NCBI GenBank assembly: GCA_002270465.1 | Contig: NQOF01000002.1 | Location: forward strand, 186,001-250,000 | Length of the DNA stretch: 64,000 nt | DNA from: Blautia hominis | GTDB lineage: Bacteria > Bacillota > Clostridia > Lachnospirales > Lachnospiraceae | Reading direction: 5' to 3' | Shown: positions 57,812 through 64,000 of the stretch, piece by piece | Layout of the letters: each line of letters begins with the position of its first letter | Position numbering within the stretch: position 1 is the first letter of the stretch | Notes under the pieces: model-generated | Seen by the model: only the letters and a program-made list of their open reading frames with translations | Databases searched by the model: none | Told to the model about the DNA's origin: nothing | Translations under genes and position numbers: made by a program

Positions 57812-59016
57812 TACTACAGTCATTGAAAATGGCCTGGAACGCGGTCTGCTCCAACAAGATGCGGACCTTCCTCACCATGCTTGGAATCATTATCGGTGTC
57901 ATTGCCCTGGTGGTACTGGTCTCTATTGCGGACGGAGCTACATCCTCAGTTACGGACCAGATATCCAATATGGGTTCCAACTATCTGACGGTATCCATTT
58001 CAGATGACAAGGAAAATCCCCTGCGCCTTTCAGAGCTGTCCGGATTTACGGAAAACGAAAATATTGAGGCAGCAGCACCCGTTTCCAGAACCAGTGTCAC
58101 AGCAAAAAGCGGCTATGTGGACGGATCTATGACGCTGATCGGGACCACAGGCAGCTATCTGGACATTCAGAATCTGGAGCTGGCCTATGGACGGAATATA
58201 AAGAACACGGATGTGGAAAATAATTCTTATGTGGTGATCCTCACAAAGGATTCTGCCGAGGAGCTTTTCGGCTATGAGGACGCCGTGGGCGAGACAGTAG
58301 CCCTGGACGGAAGAAGTTTTCTTGTTGTCGGTATCCTGGATGAGGAGGAGTCAGCATCCGCTGTGCAGATGTCGGCAGGTTCGGAAGAGGGGAGCAGTGT
58401 GATGCTGGAGGGGTATATCCCCTATTCCACCATGACCCGGATCGCAGATAATATCCTGTACGTGACCCAGTTCTATGTGTCGGCAGCCAGTGAGGACACC
58501 ATGGATTTTGCAGAGCTGGCTATGGAACAGATGATGCTGGAACGGTTTGGCAACGATGAGGACGCATTCACCGTCGTCAGCCAGTCAGCGTTGATGGAAA
58601 CCATGGAGAGTGTGACCAGTACCCTGTCTCTTATGCTGGGCGGTATTGCGGCTATATCCCTTCTGGTGGGGGGCATAGGCATTATGAATATTATGCTGGT
58701 GTCCGTGACAGAGAGGACCAGGGAGATCGGTATCCGTAAGGCCATCGGTGCAGGCAGAGGAAGTATCATGATGCAGTTTCTCATCGAAGCGCTGCTGGTA
58801 AGCCTCATGGGCTGCTTGATCGGCATCGGCTCTTCCTGGGGGATCTTAAAGATGATCGGAAAGGTGAGCCAGGATGCCATGAGTTTTTCCATGGCCCCGG
58901 AGGTGGTCTGGGTGGCTGTGGGATTTTCCGGCTTGATCGGAGTGCTCTTTGGCCTGTACCCGGCAAATAAGGCGGCAAAAAAGCGCCCCATTGATGCCCT
59001 GCGCTACTCTGGGTGA
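57808..59016 (+). CDS. MacB-type FtsX permease
   Basis: 402 residues. An N-terminal helix with L-G-I-I-I-G-V, a large extracellular domain (about 45-270) and three C-terminal helices ending in P-I-D-A-L-R-Y. The R-T-R-E-I-G-I-R-K-A-I-G-A motif couples to the ATPase. It completes the adaptor-ATPase-permease operon; cargo unknown (peptide or lipid-like compounds in relatives). Confidence 0.93.
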   Translation: MILQSLKMAWNAVCSNKMRTFLTMLGIIIGVIALVVLVSIADGATSSVTDQISNMGSNYLTVSISDDKENPLRLSELSGFTENENIEAAAPVSRTSVTAKSGYVDGSMTLIGTTGSYLDIQNLELAYGRNIKNTDVENNSYVVILTKDSAEELFGYEDAVGETVALDGRSFLVVGILDEEESASAVQMSAGSEEGSSVMLEGYIPYSTMTRIADNILYVTQFYVSAASEDTMDFAELAMEQMMLERFGNDEDAFTVVSQSALMETMESVTSTLSLMLGGIAAISLLVGGIGIMNIMLVSVTERTREIGIRKAIGAGRGSIMMQFLIEALLVSLMGCLIGIGSSWGILKMIGKVSQDAMSFSMAPEVVWVAVGFSGLIGVLFGLYPANKAAKKRPIDALRYSG

Positions 59017-59040
59017 GAGGGAAAACGGCAAAGATTTCAG

Positions 59041-59069
59041 TTGACAAACATAAATCCTCCTGATAATAT
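59041..59069 (+). promoter_or_regulatory. Promoter of MarR/MATE operon
   Basis: TTGACA, 17 bp, TAATAT. Confidence 0.8.
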
Positions 59070-59101
59070 AGTTAAGTGAATTTAATTAAATTTACAAAAC
59101 T
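59070..59101. promoter_or_regulatory. Probable MarR operator
   Basis: A 32-bp imperfect palindrome (16-bp halves with 3 mismatches; core AATTTAATTAAATT perfect) directly after the -10 box and before the MarR start, a good position for autorepression. Confidence 0.65.
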
Positions 59102-59121
59102 AAATGATTGGGAGGATAAAA

Positions 59122-59559
59122 ATGGGTATTGTAAAAGAAATCAATAATTTCTATTATCACATGGCGCTTTATGAGCTGCAGGTGATGAACGGAAATGATT
59201 ATTATAACGGGCTTTCCTACAACAGCCTTTTATACATCAATGTGATCGAACAGATGAAAGAGTGCACGGTCAGCAAGATGGCCGATGTGCTGAAAATCAC
59301 CAAGTCCGCCGTAACCCTGAAGATCAACGAGCTGGTAAAGCAGGGTGTGGTGGTAAAAAAGCAGAGCGAAAAAGACAAGCGGGTTTATTATCTGGAGCTG
59401 AGTCCGCATATCACTCAGGTTTTGGGGGTATACGACCAGGTGTTTTACAAAATAGAGAGGGAATTAAAGGGCAAATACTCCCAGGAGCAGCTAGAGCTGT
59501 TTGGAGATGTGCTGAAAACCATCAGCGGCTATGAATGGAGGAACATGCAGGATGATTGA
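59122..59559 (+). CDS. MarR-family transcriptional regulator
   Basis: 145 residues from ATG 59122, preceded by GGGAGG; an upstream ATG at 59104 is in frame. The winged-helix region reads S-K-M-A-D-V-L-K-I-T-K-S-A-V-T-L-K-I-N-E-L-V-K-Q-G and the wing S-E-K-D-K-R-V-Y-Y. MarR proteins are dimeric repressors released by small aromatic ligands or oxidation. The MATE gene overlaps its end by 8 bp, so it probably controls that efflux gene and itself. Confidence 0.9.
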   Translation: MGIVKEINNFYYHMALYELQVMNGNDYYNGLSYNSLLYINVIEQMKECTVSKMADVLKITKSAVTLKINELVKQGVVVKKQSEKDKRVYYLELSPHITQVLGVYDQVFYKIERELKGKYSQEQLELFGDVLKTISGYEWRNMQDD

Positions 59560-60889
59560 TCAGGGCCTGGAAAGAAAGATAACGGTTCCCTCCATTCTGA
59601 AATTCGCTCTTCCCTCTATGGTCATGATGGTTGTCATGTCCCTTTATACCGTGGTGGACGGTATGTTTGTGTCAAGGCTTGTGGGCACAGACGCTTTCTC
59701 CGCCGTTAATATTGTTTACCCGCTTCTCAGCTTTGTCATTGCGCTGGGTACCATGTTCGGAACCGGCATCACTGCCATTGTTTCAAGAAAGCTGGGAGAG
59801 GGAAAACAGCAGGAGGCTTGCGAGAACGTGACGTTTATCACATTGTTTGCTGTAGGGCTGGGCATTGTGATCACGGTCCTCTCCTTTGTCTTCCTGGAAA
59901 AGATCATTTACATGCTGGGGGCAAATGAGGATATCTACGCATATTGTTATGCCTATGCGTTCCCTCTGCTTTTCTTCCAGCCGGCCAATATACTGCAGTT
60001 GGAATTCCAGAGTCTCTTTGTGGCAAACGGAAAGCCTCACATTGGCCTAACCGTTACTGTGGCAGGCGGCCTGGCCAACGTGATACTGGATTATGTATTC
60101 ATCGGCATTTTAGATATGGGAATATCCGGTGCGGCAGTGGCAACAGGGATCGGCTACTGTATTCCCGCATTTTTCAGTATCTTTTATTTTATTTTTAATC
60201 GGAAGGCGCAGCTTCATTTTGTAAAGCCTAAGATGGACTGGAAGGTGCTGCTGCATTCCATGACAAATGGTTCTTCCGAGATGGTGAGCAACTTGTCAGG
60301 AAGTATCACCACCTTTTTATTCAATATTATAATGATGCGCCTGGTGGGAAATGAAGGGGTTGCGGCAATCTCTATCCTGCTTTACCTGGATTTTGTGCTG
60401 ATTGCCATAAGTCTTGGATATTCCATGGGCGTGGCACCTCTGTTCAGCTATAATTACGGAGGAGGAAACATACCAAAGCTTCGGAAACTGTATAAGATCA
60501 GTATTGGTTTTTGTATGGGCGTCGGTGTAGTGATGACGGTGGGAACCTTGCTGTTTTCCGGAAATCTGGCCTCTGTTTTCGCTGAGCGCGGGAGCCGGGT
60601 CTATGAACTTGCCACGGCAGGACTGTCGGTTTATGCTTTTGGATATGTGTTCAAAGGTTATAATATCTTCAGTTCCGCCATGTTTACCGCTTTTGGAGAC
60701 GGAAAGGTTTCGGCGATCCTGTCCTTTATGCGGACGCTGGTATTTCTGGTCCTGTTTTTGATCGGATTTTCCATCCTGTTTGGTGTGAGCGGTGTCTGGA
60801 GCGCATCCGTGGCGGCGGAGCTGATGGCTTTTGCCCTGGCTGTGTTCTATACTATCAGGAAAAAAACAGCATATCATTACCTTCCCTGA
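59552..60889 (+). CDS. MATE-family efflux transporter
   Basis: 445 residues from ATG 59552, with GGAGG 10 bp upstream. Twelve hydrophobic segments in two halves, with the MATE-type L-Y-T-V-V-D-G-M-F-V-S-R-L-V-G start and Q-L-E-F-Q-S-L-F-V-A-N-G-K-P. Such proteins export cationic drugs or metabolites in exchange for Na+ or H+. Pairing with a MarR regulator suggests drug-inducible expression. Confidence 0.92.
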   Translation: MIDQGLERKITVPSILKFALPSMVMMVVMSLYTVVDGMFVSRLVGTDAFSAVNIVYPLLSFVIALGTMFGTGITAIVSRKLGEGKQQEACENVTFITLFAVGLGIVITVLSFVFLEKIIYMLGANEDIYAYCYAYAFPLLFFQPANILQLEFQSLFVANGKPHIGLTVTVAGGLANVILDYVFIGILDMGISGAAVATGIGYCIPAFFSIFYFIFNRKAQLHFVKPKMDWKVLLHSMTNGSSEMVSNLSGSITTFLFNIIMMRLVGNEGVAAISILLYLDFVLIAISLGYSMGVAPLFSYNYGGGNIPKLRKLYKISIGFCMGVGVVMTVGTLLFSGNLASVFAERGSRVYELATAGLSVYAFGYVFKGYNIFSSAMFTAFGDGKVSAILSFMRTLVFLVLFLIGFSILFGVSGVWSASVAAELMAFALAVFYTIRKKTAYHYLP

Positions 60890-60942
60890 GTTCCCTCAGT
60901 ATGAAATATGGACGCGGACGGATGAATATAGTATACTAAAAG

Positions 60943-61076
60943 GTAACGATTCAGTAGGTCTGCGTATCCACTGCGCTGACCGTAAGAAAGTGTACCACGG
61001 CCTAGCAAAAATCCCATCGCCAAAGGCGATCCTGCACGGATTTTTGCCGGCAACTGTGAGGGCACTGAACAGTTAC
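60943..61076. repeat. Palindromic intergenic element, copy 4
   Basis: 134 bp with inverted ends (GTAACGATTCAGT ... ACTGAACAGTTAC), inner ATCGCCAAAGGCGAT hairpin and CTGCGCTGACCGTAAG-like segment. It is more diverged than copies 2 and 3 and has the inner region in the opposite sense. It lies between the MATE and YhhN genes. Confidence 0.75.
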
Positions 61077-61123
61077 ACGGAAAGTAACGATCTGTCCGCA
61101 GGTCTGGGGGAAGGGGGATATGC

Positions 61124-61780
61124 TTGAAAGGATGGGAAATATTTTTTCTGTCAGCAGCAGCGGTGCTGATGATTTTTCTGGGAACCACGTATGTGCGGAA
61201 AAAGCATAAAACAGGCAGAAAAGAGATCGGTTATAAAGTTTCTGCCACATGGATGGCAGTGCTGCCGGCTCTATATCTGGCACTTAGGGAGCAGAGCCGG
61301 GTATCCTGGCTTATCGCAGCGGGAACCATTTTCTGCATGACAGCGGATGCGCTGCTGGAGGTACATTTTGTGACGGGAGCCGCGGTGTTTGCCGCAGCCC
61401 ATGTGTGCTTTATCGGGGGGCTGCTGTGTCTGGCTTCACCTGCCTGGTATACATTCGTTCTGCTGTGCTGTGTGTATGCAGTGCTCTTTGCCATACTCAG
61501 GCCTTATATCAGGAAATTGGGAAAGCTGGCAGTGTTAGGGGCACTCTATGTGGCCTTTCTCTGTGCCATGTGTTCCATGGCAGTGACGGTGTTTCTAAAG
61601 TCACCGGGACCGTCCGGGGCCGCGGCCGCTCTTGGAGGAGCAGCCTTTGTGGCGTCGGATACCATACTGGCTGTCAACCTGCTGGGTGAGAAAAACAGCA
61701 GGAAATTAGATAAGATACTATTGGTCCTGTACTATGGGGCAGTATACCTGCTGGCTGTGTGCAGATATCTGCCGGGATAA
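61124..61780 (+). CDS. YhhN-family membrane protein (lysoplasmalogenase-like)
   Basis: 218 residues from TTG 61124, preceded by AAGGGGG. About seven or eight hydrophobic segments. The family core M-T-A-D-A-L-L-E (with acidic residues in the membrane), A-A-A-H-V-C-F-I-G and A-S-D-T-I-L-A-V are present. The mammalian relative TMEM86B hydrolyses lysoplasmalogens, and plasmalogens occur in anaerobic Clostridia, which makes this role plausible though unproven. The gene ends within a shared terminator. Confidence 0.82.
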   Translation: MKGWEIFFLSAAAVLMIFLGTTYVRKKHKTGRKEIGYKVSATWMAVLPALYLALREQSRVSWLIAAGTIFCMTADALLEVHFVTGAAVFAAAHVCFIGGLLCLASPAWYTFVLLCCVYAVLFAILRPYIRKLGKLAVLGALYVAFLCAMCSMAVTVFLKSPGPSGAAAALGGAAFVASDTILAVNLLGEKNSRKLDKILLVLYYGAVYLLAVCRYLPG

Positions 61781-61818
61781 AAAAGAGGAAAGCTGTGTGC
61801 GCAGCTTTCCTCTTTTTT
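61779..61818. terminator. Bidirectional terminator
   Basis: AAAAAAGAGGAAAGCTG pairs with CAGCTTTCCTCTTTTTT. It serves both converging genes and overlaps the stop codons of both. Confidence 0.92.
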
Positions 61819-62983
61819 AAGCGAAACTATGGTCTACCTGGATGACTGCATAGTAACAGCCCTGCAGTGCCCGGATCTGCTCCTTGACCCGGTTTACAAC
61901 ATCCACCTCTGTCATGGGAAAATCGTGGGGGATGACCAGGTCAAAGATCAGATTGGAATGGGTTGGCCCCTCCACCACGCGGAAGTCATGCATGGTAAGC
62001 CTGGGTGAAATTTCGCTGATGATACGGTCTGCCTCCGCTTTCAGATGATTGATATGGACGTTGTCGGTAACAATGGGGTCCATATGTATGGTGGCGGAAC
62101 AGTGCAGCTTTTCCTGCAGCTCTTTTTCGATGTTGTCTATCTCATCGTGGATCTGCAGGATATTGCCGCTTGCAGGCACCTCGGCGTGGAGGGAGATCAT
62201 GAGACGGCCGGGACCGTAGTCATGGACGATCAGGTCATGAATGCCCTGGACCGTGGGGTGGGCAGTGACAAGGGACTCGATATTTTTTACAAAGTCCTCC
62301 TTGGGAGGCTGCCCAAGCAGGGGATTCATGGTTTCCCTTAAGGCCTGGATACCGGTATAAAAGATAAAGAGTCCGACCAGGATACCGCACCACCCGTCAA
62401 TGAGAATGCCGGTATAGCGTCCGATCAAAGTGGCAGCCAGCACAACGGCTGTGGACACGGTATCACTGAGAGAATCAGCGGCCGTGGCGGACATAGCTGC
62501 GCTGTCCAGCTTCCGGCTGAGGGCTTTGTTATAATAAGCCATATACATTTTTACCAGGATAGAGACACACAGGATGACAAGGATCAGAGGGCTGCTGTCC
62601 ACCGGAGCGGGGCGGCGCAGTTTCTCTATGGACGATTTTACCAGCTCAAATGCCATGATCAATACAGCTACTGATACAAAAAGACCGGAGATATACTCAA
62701 TTCTTCCGTGGCCGAAAGGGTGTTCCGGGTCCGGCTTCTGACCGGACATCTTAAAGCCGATAAGCGTGATCACAGAGGAACCGGCATCAGACAGGTTATT
62801 GAAGGCATCCGCCGTTATGGCAATGGAACCGCTCAACATGCCCGCCGCGAATTTCCCGGCAAACAACAGGAGATTGAGAAAAATCCCTACGGCACCGCTT
62901 AAGATCCCATAGGCCTGTCGTACCTTAGGCGCAGCTGTGTTCTTATGATCCTTAATAAAAAGACGTGATAATAATTGAATCAT
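61817..62983 (-). CDS. Cation diffusion facilitator (CDF) transporter
   Basis: 388 residues. Six membrane helices in the first ~220 residues, with metal-site motifs A-D-A-F-N-N-L-S-D in helix 2 and A-A-D-S-L-S-D in helix 5, then a cytoplasmic ferredoxin-like domain (V-Q-G-I-H-D-L-I-V-H-D-Y-G and H-A-E-V-P). The C-terminus is extended by about 90 residues with a second small domain. CDF proteins export Zn2+, Fe2+ or Mn2+ using the proton gradient. The D-N-D/D-D ligand type suggests Fe/Mn rather than Zn, tentatively. Confidence 0.9.
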   Translation of the reverse strand: MIQLLSRLFIKDHKNTAAPKVRQAYGILSGAVGIFLNLLLFAGKFAAGMLSGSIAITADAFNNLSDAGSSVITLIGFKMSGQKPDPEHPFGHGRIEYISGLFVSVAVLIMAFELVKSSIEKLRRPAPVDSSPLILVILCVSILVKMYMAYYNKALSRKLDSAAMSATAADSLSDTVSTAVVLAATLIGRYTGILIDGWCGILVGLFIFYTGIQALRETMNPLLGQPPKEDFVKNIESLVTAHPTVQGIHDLIVHDYGPGRLMISLHAEVPASGNILQIHDEIDNIEKELQEKLHCSATIHMDPIVTDNVHINHLKAEADRIISEISPRLTMHDFRVVEGPTHSNLIFDLVIPHDFPMTEVDVVNRVKEQIRALQGCYYAVIQVDHSFA

Positions 62984-63069
62984 TTATCTTCCTCCAAATA
63001 CAGATTTTGTGAAATCCTCTGTTTATTTTATACGAAAGTTTGGAAAGACGCAAGAAAGCAGGAAAAAGA

Positions 63070-63098
63070 TTTACATTCCCGTATGCGAATGATATGAT
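63070..63098 (+). promoter_or_regulatory. Promoter of solute-binding lipoprotein gene
   Basis: TTTACA, 17 bp, TATGAT, about 40 bp before the start at 63139. Confidence 0.65.
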
Positions 63099-63138
63099 TA
63101 TAGGGAATGAAATATAGATAACAGAGGGGTAATTACAT

Positions 63139-64000
63139 ATGAAAAAGAGAATGAGATATATCTGCTGCCTGCTTCTGGCAGCATCATTGACTGCCGGTCT
63201 CCTTGCGGGATGCGGTAATGACAGCACCAAGACCGGAAATGAGGAACAGACGAAGCAGGAGGAAGAAGGAGAAGCGAAGGATGGGGATGACCAGGCCGCG
63301 GTGAAACTAGATCCGGACAAACCCATCTCCATCACAGTCTGGCATTACTATAACGGTGCCCAGCAGGTGGCTTTTGACGAGCTGGTCAATGAGTTCAATG
63401 AGACTGTGGGAAAAGAAAAGGGTATTTTTGTAAAAGGTTACAGCCAGGGAAATGTAAACGAGCTGGAGGATACAGTGATGGCATCCCTGAATGAGGAAGT
63501 GGGTGCCCAGGAAATGCCCAATATTTTTTCCGCTTACGCAGATGCAGCCTATACGGTGGACAGCAGAGGAAAGCTGGCAGACATTTCCGCCTATATGTCT
63601 CAGGAGGAGCTGGACGAATACGTGGATTCCTACATAGAGGAGGGAAGGATCGGTGAGGGCAATACACTCCGTATTTTCCCCACGGCAAAGTCCAGTGAGA
63701 TCTTCATGATGAACAAGACAGACTGGGATAAATTCGCGGAGGCAGCCGGGGCGTCACTGGAAGACCTCTCCACCTTGGAAGGTGTAACGGAAACCGCCCA
63801 AAAGTATTACGAGTGGACAGACTCCCTGACCCCGGATGTGCCGGAGGACGGAAAAGCATTTTATGGAAGAGATTCGGTTGCGAACCTTTTTGTCATAGGC
63901 TCCAAACAGCTTGGCCAGGATATTTTCCAGGTGGAGAACGGCAAAGCTTCCGTTGCAGCGGACAAAGAGATCATGAAGAAAATATGGGATAATTTCTACG
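63139..64000 (+). CDS. ABC transporter solute-binding lipoprotein, family 1 (partial)
   Basis: ATG 63139 follows GAGGGG; the frame runs off the window end after 287 codons. Signal peptide with lipobox L-L-A-G-C-G, then a Glu/Lys-rich linker. The mature part opens with I-S-I-T-V-W-H-Y-Y-N-G and continues as an extracellular solute-binding protein family 1 domain (sugar/oligosaccharide receptors). Permease genes would be expected beyond the window. The ligand cannot be named. Confidence 0.85.
   Translation, partial: MKKRMRYICCLLLAASLTAGLLAGCGNDSTKTGNEEQTKQEEEGEAKDGDDQAAVKLDPDKPISITVWHYYNGAQQVAFDELVNEFNETVGKEKGIFVKGYSQGNVNELEDTVMASLNEEVGAQEMPNIFSAYADAAYTVDSRGKLADISAYMSQEELDEYVDSYIEEGRIGEGNTLRIFPTAKSSEIFMMNKTDWDKFAEAAGASLEDLSTLEGVTETAQKYYEWTDSLTPDVPEDGKAFYGRDSVANLFVIGSKQLGQDIFQVENGKASVAADKEIMKKIWDNFY

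Overview
The window looks like a chromosomal segment of a Gram-positive anaerobic gut Clostridium relative, most likely Lachnospiraceae and possibly Blautia. The grounds are AGGAGG-type ribosome sites, AgrA/AgrC-type signalling, a cysteine-type formate dehydrogenase beside a sensory-type [FeFe]-hydrogenase, GGGtGRT/IscU-like genes, sortase-type surface proteins and short intergenic palindromes. Genus is inferred from gene content only. Both window ends cut a gene.

Layout. 0-4 kb: end of an HD hydrolase, a leucine-rich-repeat protein, a VWA/peptidase-like protein and a MoxR-type ATPase. 4-6.6 kb: LytTR regulator, sensor kinase and lipoprotein. 6.7-13.1 kb: stand-alone trpB with a Sel1 protein (minus), a two-gene SufC/SufBD Fe-S pair, a P-loop protein, an SPFH protein and a ribbon-helix-helix protein. 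13.2-23.9 kb: two ABC transporter genes, D-lactate-type dehydrogenase, queH, argH, asd, topB, an acyltransferase-fold protein, a YdjM-like and a TraX-like protein. 24.2-27.5 kb: tRNA-Ala(GGC) and a two-glycosyltransferase/TVP38 operon.

27.7-40.2 kb is a redox island. It has a sensory [FeFe]-hydrogenase-like protein and a PP2C/SpoIIE-type phosphatase. These are followed by NuoE-like, NuoF-like and molybdopterin formate dehydrogenase subunits, and by molybdenum-cofactor genes, two of which encode fusion proteins (MobA with an alkaline-phosphatase-fold domain; MobB with a THEP1-like NTPase). 40.2-47.5 kb is a surface operon behind a cyclic-di-GMP-I riboswitch: a 1847-residue M60-type metallopeptidase with a dockerin-like module, then a cell-wall-anchored protein whose N-terminal domain may be cohesin-like. 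Together they suggest a second-messenger-controlled, surface-docked glycoprotein-degrading system.

47.7-50.5 kb: GntR/ABC operon and a divergent sirtuin. 50.6-52.4 kb is an accessory stretch with a duplicated RNA-like element, an IS3-type remnant, a gene remnant and a 28-codon hydrophobic peptide facing an antisense promoter (candidate type I toxin-antitoxin). 52.4-54.2 kb: GGGtGRT and IscU-like genes. 54.4-61 kb: MacAB-like efflux system and a MarR/MATE operon. 61-64 kb: YhhN-like protein, CDF cation transporter and the start of a sugar-type solute-binding lipoprotein. Four copies of a 131-149 bp palindromic element lie at 10.5, 16.7, 30.8 and 61.0 kb.
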